Of a stretch of 64,000 nucleotides of DNA, positions 14,001 to 23,776 are shown piece after piece. The stretch is from Zingiber officinale (taxonomy: Eukaryota; Streptophyta; Magnoliopsida; Zingiberales; Zingiberaceae). The notes beneath the pieces are model-generated. The model was given only the letters and a program-made list of their open reading frames with translations, was not told where the DNA came from and made no database searches. The number at the start of each line of letters is the position of its first letter. The first letter of the stretch is position 1. The position numbers and the translations under genes are program-made. Location: positions 9,075,705 through 9,139,704 of the forward strand of contig NC_055987.1 in the NCBI RefSeq assembly GCF_018446385.1, given 5' to 3'.

Positions 14001-17000
14001 TTGCTTTTTCTTGCCAGGTTGTGCTCTTCTTTCCTCCTCTTGCTGTTCTCCTTTTTCTGAAGAAAAGAAACATCTTTATTAACCAAAAAGCCATAGCCAC
14101 AGTTGAAAATGTTTACTTGAAAGCTATTATCTTAATTCATAAATGATGAATTGGATTTTATAACTATTGTATCATTTATTAGCAATATTCTAAAAATATA
14201 GTCTATTATTGATGAAAAAAATGTTACTAAATACAGGACTTAGGTCAACAAATAAAAAGGGCAGCCCGGTGCACGAACCTCCCGCCATGCGGGGTCCCGG
14301 GGAAGGATTCATTGTACGCAACCTTACCCTGCTTTTTGCAAGAGGTTGTTTCCAGGATTCGAACCCGTGACCTTTTGGTCACATGACAACAACTTTATCG
14401 TTGTGCCAAGGCTCCCCTTCACTTAGGTCAACAAATCTACTAATAAAATTATCATCCCTAAAACTTTTAGTGATAAATAATTAAGTTTTAGTGACAGAAT
14501 TTTTGCTCTTCTTCTATCACCAAGGAACATAAACCTCAAGTTAATCTTTCAACAGATAGACTAATCAAAACATTCTATGCTCCGAAAACAAGTTGTTCAA
14601 TTTTGTGTATGGAAAATGATTTGCAAATTGCTAATGGAAGTGCTAAAAGTAAACTTTCGAGCCATGTTAACAGCATTTTCTATAATACAATCAGATAAAG
14701 AGTAAGGACAAGCAGGTGCACCCCTGTATAGACAAACAGAAAGCTTACATGAAACATTTATGGCCCTTACAAGAATTTTCAAACGAAGCTTATTTTACAG
14801 TGTTAAACAGGTTTGCCACTCCTTTCTGTTAGCACCCTTAATCCATGCCAAGAAATTAAGAATTATAAATCCGTTAGCCCAAACAAGATGTCCAACTAAC
14901 AACATCCAAGCCCATACAGATAACCTATTCTTACCAAAAGGGTATCTATTGATGAGTTATTAAGGGTTTAACCATAGATAATCCCTTAACCACTCTATCA
15001 AATAGGTAGAACATTCATTAAATTGTGAAATGTTACCCAATCATAGTGTGTTGTGTTTCCAATGCCAATAAAAAGTAACCCAATGCTATTTAACATCCAG
15101 AACTGTCAAATAAAATGTGGTCCCAAGAAGAAGAGAATTGAACCTCAAAACATGTACACAGAAAAAAGAGAGAAAAATACCAGTTATTGAAAACATTTGT
15201 CCTTGTCTGCATGCAATATATGCTTTCTCAATTCAATAAAAGGGTAATATTTCCACAAAATCATCAAATTAATGGAATTTCTGATGTTTATTTCTTCTAG
15301 AAGTTACTTTCTGAAGAATCAGAACAATATTCATTAAATACAAAAATGATGTTACATGTTTACAGTTACAAGCATAGAAAGGCATGCATATTCTGCAAAA
15401 TTATTAAGCATACATCAAGCTTTTATATCATACTTACCGTCATCCATCTACACCGCATAGCCACATCACGAACTGTCTTGTCATGCAATTTCATGGCAAT
15501 TTTTGCATAGCAGATCAGAATTGTTTCAGAAGCATACCTGCAAATCCATCAATGGAACCTTGAGTAAAAGCAAGGCAAACACAGGCCTTGTTTCCTACAA
15601 AGGAAGGAAACAATCAGGGAGTAGGAGAAGAAAACTCATAGTAAATTAATTATGAAATAGTTTTCATTTGATTGTTTCCTTGGAGGGAAAGGAGGAAAAT
15701 TTTAAACTTTATTTACTAAAAGCATTAATCATAAATAGATAGTAAAAAAAAAATCAGATTTTTTAAGTTGGTTTTTTAATCTCCAGTGCAGCCTTTTCCA
15801 CCCAAATTGGATGGGCAGTTTATGATATAGAAATGAATGTTTTCATCAACGTCTATCAGGATACCAGGATAAATCCACTTTGACTAATGTAAATACCAAG
15901 TTGGACAAGGTGCAACCATTAATATATCGCCAAAAAGATAAATTAGTTTCTCATCCTACCAATCCTTTTCAATGTAGAGCTTCAGAGTCTCAGACACAAG
16001 CAATGTCATCAAAACAGGAACAAACATGGGTTCTTGCCCTGATCCACTCAAATCAAGGACCATATAATTTGCTTGAACAGACACATTGTATTTTTAGACA
16101 ACTGCAGTACATCATCCTAACTCCTCAACCATCTACATGGATCTTCATAAGCGCCATATGTGATGCAGGAGAGAATCTAAAATTGGAGTTTTTTTAAGTA
16201 GTTACCCGTTAATTAGGTTTAGTTTATTTTTTATATTTAATTTTGTCCTAAATCTTAGGAAACGAGTCTTGATAGTTAATTTATCCTAAATCTTAGGGAA
16301 TAAATCTAGTTGGTTATTTTTCTATTATTTTTTTTTTAGGGTTTTGAGAGCTATATAAACCTATGCTTAGATGATGTTTAGGGACAAGTTTTTTTGATAT
16401 TGAATCAATTGGTTTCGCTTAAGCCACATTACGGCTACATCTCTTTTGTTCTTTATTTCCCGCTCTTCTTTTCTCAAGAAGGATTTTTAAAACCTATCTT
16501 GAGCTACTTCTTATTTCGTTATTTCTCTCTTGTTTTTTCTTAATCCCTATGTAACTTCACGCCCCAAAATAATCTATATTCTACTCGGCCTCAGTTGGTA
16601 TCAGAACTCATTAAGATCCAATGGAGGGTCGTCGTAGATGTGGTCATGATCGTGAAAGGCAGGTTCCTGCTGAGGAAGCCTCACATTGTGGTTGTAGCAC
16701 CCAAGACGAGATTCAGTATCTACAGAGACAAGTCACAAAATTATCTTAACGTCTAGCGACACGAGAATGTAAATATCGTAAGTTCCTTTATTCCCCTTTT
16801 GAAAAATCTCTAATTTCCAATCGAAAAGAGTTGTCCAAGCACAAGTTTGGTTTCGAGAAATACGGGTTCAACCACCCCACCACCTACAACTTCGAGAGAA
16901 CACCAACTCTCAGTGCCTCTACGTCCCCCCTTCCTCTCACGGCGGCGGAGACAACCATGAGGATGCGGACCTCGACAATAACGAGTACGATTAGTCCTAC

Positions 17001-20000
17001 TCTCTCGATCATCCAATTGCAGGAGGCAGCGAAGACGACGACAAGATCGAATTATTCGGTGATCTAATTTACGACAAAGACGAGATCGAAGCACTAGGCG
17101 AACTGATATTCGATGATAAAGTTAACGAGGTACTCTATGGTGATGACCATGAGATTTTGGTCTTATTTGAGAATGCAGTTTGTGCCGTATCGGAAGACAA
17201 TGCGAAGAAAAGGGAGACTATGGATGTTGAAGACATTATTTAGAACTCGAGGATGAGTTCTTTTAAACCTAGGGTGTTTGATGCAGGAGCATCTAGTGAT
17301 ACAATCATCTCGTACCATCCAACATGGCTATGTTCCCCTTGGAGTTGTTACGAGAAGAAAATAAAGCTACCAACTTTCCTTTTGAATCTAAAAGAAGGAC
17401 GATCAAGGCTACTTACAAGGAAGATGATGAGTTCGTGGTCTTCTAACGTGGCAACTCTATTCGGAGTCTGGACGAGATGGAATCCCTTCAGATTTGGTAA
17501 CTAATAACTCTACACTACTTTCTATGTCCAGATTTTTGAACAAGATAAAGCACGAAGACATGGTCTATACTTTGCTTCCTTACAAAAGCAATAAATAGAC
17601 CTAGACTTAGATCTACCAGCTGAGGTGCAACAACTCCTATCCAACTTTTGCTAATTTGATGGCTGAAGACCTTCCTCCGGGACTTTCCTCTAGGAGAGAC
17701 ATTCAACACCAGATTGACCTCGTTCCGGGGTCAATCTTACCTAACTGGCCGGCATACCGTGTTAGCCCTAAGGATGCTGAAAAACTACAATGACAAGTTG
17801 TGGAGCTATTGAGACAAGGTTACACTCATGAGAGTATGAGCCCTTGTGCAGTCTCTTCCCTACTTACTACCATGGGATTAAGGTTACCGACTTTGGATCT
17901 TTCTCAGATATGTATGTTGATGATCCCTCCTTTGGCAAAATATTTCAGGAGGTAACTAATGAACTTCACAACGACTTTATTTTGCACAATGGTTATCTAT
18001 TTCGTGGACTACGATTGTGCATTCCAGACTGTTCCTTAAGGCAGCACATGATCAGTGAATTGCATAACGAATGACACTTTGGCCGAGACAAGACATTAGC
18101 CTTCATCTCTTCCGACTTCTATTGGACCAAGCTAACCAGTGATGTAGCTCATTTCGTGAGCCGTTGCTTTGTTTGTCAGTAATCTAAGGGAACCCTCACC
18201 AATGCTGGTTTGTATACTCCCTTACCAATTCCCGAAGCACCTTGGTATGAGGTTAGCATGGATTTCGTATTGGGTTTACCCCGCACCCAACGGACCGTAG
18301 ACTCTATTCTCGTTGTGGTGGACCGATTCTCCAAGATAAGATGGTTCACTTTGTGGCATGCAAAAAAACCATGGATGTTGTTTGGATTGTCACTCTCTTC
18401 TTCAAAGTGATTGTGCGTTTACACGGTATTCCTCAAACTATTACTTCGGATCGTGATACTAAATTTGTCAGACAATTTTGGAAGACTTTATGGGGAAAGC
18501 TAGGGACGAAGCAAAACTTCAACCGCGCCTATCACCCTCAGATGGATGGTTAGACCGAGGTAGTGAATCAGAGCTTAGAAAATCTTCTGAGATGTCTCAC
18601 AGTAATCAAACCGAAGCAATGGAATCTAGTTTACCTCAAGCAGAATTCGCATACAATAGATCAAAGAACAGGATCACCGGTTTGAGTCCTTTCGAAGTTG
18701 TTTATGGACGAAACTCATCTGGGGTACTGGATTTAGACTCTATTTCGCGTCCCGAACAAACTAACCCCAAGACTGAGGAGAGGAGATGGCCATGCATCTT
18801 TGAGTTATTCATGAGCAGGTTAAGCAAGTTATTCAAGAAAGCAACACCGAATACAAGGGAAAATCGGCATCAACGTCAGGTTCTTTTGACCTTGGTGATA
18901 TAGTTTGGGCTGTATTAATTCGTGATCGTTCCCTGTTTGTGAATACAGCAAGCTCAAAGATCGAAAGATTGAACCTTGCGAGATACTAGAAAAAATTAAT
19001 GACAATGCCTACAGGTTGCGACTTCCTAGCCATTTAAAAACTTCTGATGTTTTTAATGTAAAACACCTAAGTCATTGTGCTTTGGAGTCGGATACACCCA
19101 CCTTAAACTCGAGGACGAGTTCTCTTCAACTCCAGGCGACTGATGCAAGAGAGAATCCAAAATTGGGGTTTTTTTAAGTAGTTATCCGTTAATTAAGTTT
19201 AGTTTATTTTTTATATTTAATTTTATCCTAAATCTTAGGAACCGAGTCTTGATAGTTAATTTATCCTAAATCTTAAGGAATAAATCTAGTTGGTTATTTT
19301 TCTGTTTTTTTTTTTTTTTTGAGGGTTTTGAGAGCTATATAAACCTATGCTTAGATGGTGTTTGGGGACAAGTTATTTTGATATTGAATCAATTGGTTTC
19401 GCTTAAGCCACGTTACGGCTACATCTCTTTTGTTCTTTATTTCCCGCTCTTATTTTCTCAAGAAAGTTTTTTAAAACCTATCTTGAGCTACTTCTTATTT
19501 CGTTATTTCTCTCTTGTTTCTTCTTAATTCCTCTGTAACTTCACGTCCCAGAATAATCTATATTCTGCTCGGCGTCAATATGGTAATTAAAGAGGGGAGA
19601 GATGAAATTCGTTACAGAAAGTTGTCACAGCTGCCGATGTTTCCAGTGAATCTTCGTTCCACTTGCAAGGGATCAAGAACACTATACTATTTCCAAATGA
19701 ATGAGAAAACACGATGCAAAAGCTCTCACTATATTCAAGAAAAGATTGTGCGTAGTCTATATATAAAATTTCACATACTTCCACCACAAATATAAATCTG
19801 ATAATAGTTTGTTCGTTTTAAAAACTTCAAAGCATAATTATCTAGAATCATCCAATCCAAACAGCTAATTTTCTGGATCTAATAAACTATTTACTCCAAC
19901 AGGAAAAAAAAACTCCGCAAACTATAAGGATTATACTCGCAAGGAAAGTCCAATATACTAACTTGCTAAGCCCTTCTTCCAAGGTCGCCTGCTCCTCGGC

Positions 20001-20156
20001 GGACCACTCAATCGACAACCCAGGGTTATGCTTCAGCGCCTGCGCCGCCGCCGCGGTACCATCGGTAGAGTTTCTTAAAGCTGATGAACCACCTCCACCG
20101 CTTCCAGCAGGTAAGGGACCGCCGTTCGTCCCGTCCGCGTTCACGCGGGCTCCCAT
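4534..20156 (-). CDS. DUF3755-family nuclear protein, 7 exons, complete (239 aa)
   Basis: Seven minus-strand exons join in frame: 19963–20156, 15438–15537, 13991–14056, 12270–12384, 11854–11936, 11592–11653 and 4534–4633 (720 nt, 239 residues). All introns use GT–AG signals. The N-terminus is Gly/Ser/Ala-rich and leads into a SANT/Myb-like helix region (exons 1–2: [13 protein letters not shown], then YASE...[14 protein letters not shown]). A basic stretch [12 protein letters not shown] follows in exon 3, and a proline-rich patch with four Asp in exon 4. Exons 6–7 hold the DUF3755 signature ([17 protein letters not shown], then [20 protein letters not shown]). The start at 20156 is preferred; an in-frame ATG at 20240 would add 28 residues. 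Family members (Arabidopsis At3g07565-like) have been linked by annotation to histone H2A deubiquitination; a chromatin role here is inference. Introns 1 (4.4 kb) and 6 (7 kb) are swollen by retroelements. Confidence 0.88.
4795..5134. mobile_element. hAT-type MITE with GC-rich arms and a (TA)n core
   Basis: The termini CAGTGTTGAGAAAACCGG and, on the other strand, CAATGTTTTGAAAACCGG form inverted repeats. Flanks GTTGTATG (4787–4794) and GTTGTACG (5135–5142) are an 8 bp target duplication with one difference, as expected for hAT. The arms are dense in CCGG/GGCCGG words. The centre is a TA microsatellite of about 50 bp (4988–5038). No transposase is encoded. It lies in the last intron of the DUF3755 gene. 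Confidence 0.85.
5268..5486 (-). mobile_element. tRNA-derived SINE (family A)
   Basis: Read on the minus strand, the head near 5486 has an A-box-like TGGTCTAGTGGTTAG and a B-box-like GGTTTAAATC about 50 bp on, as in RNA polymerase III promoters of tRNA-derived SINEs. Flanks TAGTAAAATCT (5257–5267) and TAGTAAAACCT (5487–5497) are a near-perfect target duplication. A 5'-truncated relative lies at 50276–50401. Confidence 0.75.
6046..9872 (+). mobile_element. Old Ty1/copia retrotransposon, broken
   Basis: The 5' LTR is about 6046–6323 and is followed by TGGTATCATAGC, a tRNA-Met-type primer site. The 3' LTR begins at 9760 after a short purine tract and is cut at 9872 by a gypsy LTR piece. Recognisable parts come in copia order: a short gag remnant, the GAG-pre-integrase and integrase region (about 6.9–7.6 kb), reverse transcriptase (about 8.3–9.0 kb) and RNase H (about 9.1–9.7 kb, with the [15 protein letters not shown] block). 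It carries many breaks and is a fossil. The strong difference between its two LTRs suggests an old insertion. It sits in the last intron of the DUF3755 gene. Confidence 0.85.
9873..10330 (-). mobile_element. Truncated gypsy LTR, inverted, abutting the copia 3' LTR
   Basis: The sequence is the reverse complement of the terminal ~450 bp of the LTRs at 26243–27109 and 36591–37420, including the TGATCCTGT terminus, the region complementary to TATATAAAGAG and the CTCCGCCGGTG block. Its other end is missing. The right boundary is approximate. Confidence 0.7.
10331..11525. mobile_element. Probable LTR-type retroelement remnant, non-coding
   Basis: This non-coding 1.2 kb has the look of a long plant LTR: short repeated motifs such as GAGTTAGACTCATT, a CTT microsatellite (11174–11205) and a GC-richer 3' part with CTTCCGGAAGGATCTCG. 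I recall similar sequence in copia LTRs but cannot verify it. No termini or target duplication were defined. It lies in the last intron of the DUF3755 gene. Confidence 0.4.
11174..11205. repeat. (CTT)n microsatellite
   Basis: About ten CTT units in a row within the LTR-like remnant. Poly-Phe and poly-Glu frames over it are artefacts of the repeat. Confidence 0.9.
12677..12714. repeat. Two perfect copies of a 19 bp unit
   Basis: GCAGTTATGGTCATTGAAA occurs twice head to tail in an intron of the DUF3755 gene, just after a (TC)n/(T)n tract. Confidence 0.85.
14254..14420 (-). mobile_element. Au-like SINE, complete, with 16 bp target duplication
   Basis: Read on the minus strand, the head starts GGGGAGCCTTGGC with an A-box-like part and has the B box GGTTCGAATCC. 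The 3' part contains GCGGGAGGTTCGTGCACCGG and ends in a T-rich tail. ACTTAGGTCAACAAAT is repeated exactly at 14238–14253 and 14421–14436. It lies in intron 2 of the DUF3755 gene. Relatives are at 56726–56850 and 60635–60815. Confidence 0.88.
16161..19577 (+). mobile_element. Ty3/gypsy (chromovirus-like) deletion derivative
   Basis: LTRs at 16161–16593 and 19141–19577 start TGATGCA and end CA, and ATATG flanks both sides as a perfect 5 bp target duplication. TGGTATCAGAAC after the first LTR is a tRNA-Met-type primer site. The inside is only about 2.5 kb. It holds gag-like remnants and then a gypsy integrase (zinc-binding and core regions about 17.9–18.7 kb, with [20 protein letters not shown]). 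No reverse transcriptase is recognisable, so a large part is missing. The coding part is broken in several places; it is a fossil. The LTRs differ by roughly 6% by eye, suggesting an age of a few million years. It sits in intron 1 of the DUF3755 gene. Confidence 0.88.
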
Positions 20157-20733
20157 CAACACCAAGACCTGGCAGAACGTTCCCCCAATTCTCAGAATTT
20201 CAAGCGCGCCGCGGCTAATGCACAGATGCTTTCGCCGCAAAGCTAGAGGGAAGGAGGCGAAGTTTCAACCTCGAATTTGACGCTCCGCCCGAGAGAAAGC
20301 CTTCTCAATGTGAAGAAGAGGGAGCGGAAGACGATACGGTCTGTGTTCTCCTCTCCTAATATTTATTTAATCAGCATTTAGTTATTTGTTTCCTTTTCTG
20401 GTATAATATCTTCGACAAATTGCTTAGTTGACAGCCTCCACACCACTTTTTCTATTTAAAATATATAAATTAAAATAAAAAAATTTATTTTATTAAATTT
20501 AAATATCTATTTTAAATACATTTCTTATTTCTTTTTATTTTTATAATATTTAAGAAATGAAATCCATATCCCAAATTTAAAGGAATACTATTTATAAAAA
20601 CATAATTTAAAAAATTGAATAGAATAGTACTATAAAATTTTTTTAATTATCCTATCTAAAATTTAAAATAAAAGTTTTAAATAGAATATCTCAAATTGAT
20701 TTTTTATAAAATCGGTCGAGCCTCTTCTAGGAC
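20157..20733. promoter_or_regulatory. 5' leader and probable promoter of the DUF3755 gene
   Basis: The sequence 20157–20340 is GC-richer and probably holds the 5' untranslated region. Beyond it the DNA becomes AT-rich up to the hAT MITE. No clear TATA box could be fixed, so this is assigned by position only. Confidence 0.3.
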
Positions 20734-21267
20734 TAGGGTTGCGAATGAACCAAATGTTCGTAAATAAGTTTGGTGTTCGGCTTGATAAGAACTTGATTAT
20801 ATTCGTTCAATATACATAAAATTAATTAAACAAACAAGCTTTAACGTTCGTGAACAATATTTATGAATCATATTTATTAATAAAATTCTTTTTAATATGC
20901 TGAATAAATAATAAAATAAATAAATAAATAAATTTAAATTATCAAACTTCATAATCAATCAAACAACTAAAAGTTTCAAACAATCAAACAAGTTTGTGTT
21001 GAGAGTTTGATAACATCTAAACAAACCAAGCTCGAACCAAGGTTGAACCAAGCTCGAACCAAGGTTGAACCAAGCTCAAGTCAAGCTTGAATTGAGAACT
21101 TGATAACATTTAAATAAATCAAACTCAAGTCAAGTTTCAAATAAGCTCAAGCTCGTAAAAATTAAACAAGTCATGTTTGAACATTCATTTCAAAAGCTTA
21201 ATTCATTTTAAACTCGACTCGACTCGATTTGATTATCTCAACTCGACTCGATTTATTTACAGTCCTA
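20734..21267. mobile_element. Non-autonomous hAT-like element with perfect 8 bp target duplication
   Basis: TCTAGGAC stands at 20726–20733 and again at 21268–21275. The termini TAGGGTTGCGAATGAACC and, on the other strand, TAGGACTGTAAATAAATC are imperfect inverted repeats. The inside is AT-rich with short repeats of the kind GAACCAAGCTCGAACCAAGG and CTCGACTCGACTCGA. No transposase is encoded. Confidence 0.8.
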
Positions 21268-21275
21268 TCTAGGAC

Positions 21276-22276
21276 CCATAACTCTCCAGAATGAAACGGA
21301 TAATTCTGATAAGAAAATATAATGCCCTCGAAAATTGTTTACTTGGGTGGGAGATGGTAGTTAATGGATGATCGTGAGCTACGAACCCTGATCACCGGAT
21401 AAGATTTTGCTAATTCATCGTTTACATAAATCCTCACCTGAGTTTTGACGGGAGAATAAGCCAGGCCTGGCCCCTTATCTGCCAATAGCTCAAGACTGGG
21501 TAGATCTGAGAGTGGATTTAGTTGGTATAAATCTGACTCAAAGACAGTAACGGTGATATAAGTGATCATGCTATGAATAATTTTGCCTGCAGTTTTTAGT
21601 AAATACCTTTTAGAAAATATTTCACCGATATAATCTATCTAATCTTTCACTACGTTTTAGATCTGCAGGAATGATCCATAATGGTCAACCGTTATCATGT
21701 ATAGATATGTAAATAAGTAATTTGTTATCTACTAGTATTCATCAGTAATCAACTGGTATCATCGAGAAAACAGCAGGATGATAATGTTTTGTTTAACTCT
21801 CCATTTTGTCACAAGAATAGGTGTTTCCACTTTTCAGCCACAATAATGCTCCTAAGCATTTGGTAGTATCAGAAGAATTTGTACAATTTTCTGGACAAGT
21901 AAAATGCGAGTGCTATGGTTGCACTTCAGCTAAAATTGCCATTAGACGTTTATAACTGAATTCAGGAGTGCTGAATCTTGGTCATATAAAAATAAAACAG
22001 CAGCAGACAAGCTAGTGACAGTTGATCATCAAATTGCAAACCTAGATATGAATGAAAAATTCCATGGCAGGATTAAGCAATTGTGTCTGCATTGTGATGA
22101 AAGGATTAAGTATTGAGATGAGGGGAAGCAATGAAAAAAAGGGAAGGGAGGAAATATCCTACACTATATAGCAAAAGAAATTTCACCCACCAATTAAATA
22201 TGTAAAGAAAAAAAACTTCAAGAAACTTTTATCTACCCATTACAAAAGAGGAAAAAAAAGTTCTTAAAACAAGCAG
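21276..22276. other. Intergenic, no gene seen
   Basis: AT-rich sequence between the hAT element and a local duplication. Short open frames occur on both strands but none is recognisable or long. Confidence 0.4.
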
Positions 22277-23320
22277 ACTCTTGTTTGTTTACTAACCACC
22301 AAGCATGCCCACAGGAGATTTCATGAAAGCACATAAAAACAGTTATACTTGACTCCTTTGCACAAAACCTAAAAGGGAACTGGCACTAAACAGCTGCAAA
22401 TAACCTTGACATAGAAATTTATCAAAAAAAACAAAATCCAAGGTGAAAATTCTCAAAGGAAGGAGACTTATATAGATTCATTAACCACGGAGCATGCTAC
22501 AGGAGAATTTCATGAAAGCACATAAATTCTATCGTACTTAACCAGATTTAAAATTTTGATCCATGCCGTAATTGATTATCAAGGATCAAAAGAATACGAT
22601 TTCATTATCAAGGATCAAAAGAATACGATTTTAATATCGTATTGTGCCATACCATATTTTTTAAATATAAAATATATTAATTAAAAAAATAAAATATTTA
22701 ACATAAATATTTTTTTTAAAAAAAATGAAAATAGATCGATAAATAAATAAAAATTTTATTATAATTTTTAAATTAAAATAAATGAAATATAAAATTAATT
22801 AAATAATTTTATTAGGATTTAATAAAATCTCTTTAGATTATTTCTATTATAGTTAGAAGTTGATTAAAATAATTAATCTAAATTTAATTAAAAAAATCGA
22901 AATCCGATATCACTCGCGAGCTCGCGCGACTTCAGTGCTGCCGCGGGGTTGCACGACCCCTCAGCCATGGGCGCAGGGATCGCATGACTCCTATAGCACA
23001 ACCACGGTGATCATGCGATCCCTGCAACGGTCGTAGGGTCACACGACGTCTCCACGGCAGCAGTGGATGGGTTATGTAACCTCTCCGCTGCTGTTGCGAG
23101 ATCGAGCGACCCCTCCGCTGCTGTCACGGGATCGTGCAACACGTCACGTCTGGTGCCAGGATCGTGCCGATGCCGATCGTCAGATAGAACGAGATGTTTC
23201 ACCCATTTCAACCATCTCGACACGGCACTTTAAACCAAGATATTTAACTCCTTTGCTCAAAGCTACAAAGATACTGGTACTAAGCTAGTGCAAATATCCA
23301 TAACACACAAATTTACTGAG
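22277..23320. repeat. Local duplication of ~150 bp, second copy split by an insertion
   Basis: A unit at about 22277–22430 (with CACAGGAGATTTCATGAAAG and then ACTCCTTTGCACAAA) is repeated as two halves: about 22477–22542 and 23244–23320 (ACTCCTTTGCTCAAAG). The intact copy shows what the second looked like before the 0.7 kb insertion. Confidence 0.75.
22543..23243. mobile_element. Unclassified 0.7 kb insertion, TTAAC target duplication
   Basis: The insertion is defined by the duplicate described above. TTAAC occurs at 22538–22542 and 23244–23248. The left half is very AT-rich and holds a ~30 bp direct repeat (ATCAAGGATCAAAAGAATAC). The right 300 bp is GC-rich and holds short repeats of GATCGTGC/GACCCCTCCGCTGCTG type. 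The ends share a weak inverted match around TTTAAA...TGCCG. The family is not known to me. Confidence 0.6.
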
Positions 23321-23330
23321 AAAAATCTGC

Positions 23331-23460
23331 GATATTGAATTAAAGCAGTCTGGAACATTAAAATTTACTGAAAAAAAGAATCTGAGATATTGAATTAAAG
23401 CAGTCGGGAACATTAAAATTTATTGAAAAAAAGAATCTGAGATATTGAATTAAAGCAGTT
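23331..23460. repeat. 55 bp tandem repeat, about 2.5 copies
   Basis: GATATTGAATTAAAGCAGT recurs at 23331, 23386 and 23441, a period of 55 bp. Confidence 0.85.
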
Positions 23461-23579
23461 TAAGATGATAACCAACCTTTTCTGTCTTGTGCATCAAATG
23501 TTTTATTGTTGAAATTAGCAAAAAGGCTGCACAGTGCCTGCAGTTCGAGTTTTACAAGGTAATCCATAAAACTTCAAAA

Positions 23580-23581
<2 letters not shown>

Positions 23582-23619
<38 letters not shown>

Positions 23620-23702
23620 AGTTTCTGCTGTGGTGCGTTTTGTGCGGTTCTGTGTGTATATATATATATAGAAAGTTTCTGCTGTGGTGCGTTTTGTGCG
23701 GT

Positions 23703-23739
<37 letters not shown>

Positions 23740-23776
23740 AGTTTCTGCTGTGGTGCGTTTTGTGCGGTTCTGTGCG
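23582..23776. repeat. Three ~40 bp units, each preceded by a (TA)n tract
   Basis: A ~40 bp unit beginning AGAAAGTTTCTGCTGTGGTG and ending GTGCGGTTCTGTG occurs three times almost without change, with TA runs of different length in front. All frames read IYIYIY-type peptides here, which are artefacts of the TA tracts. Confidence 0.9.

Noticed and set aside
16831-17094. Overlapping frames on both strands in the chromovirus-like element
   Set aside because: They fall in the decayed gag-side part of a fossil element and show no independent gene.
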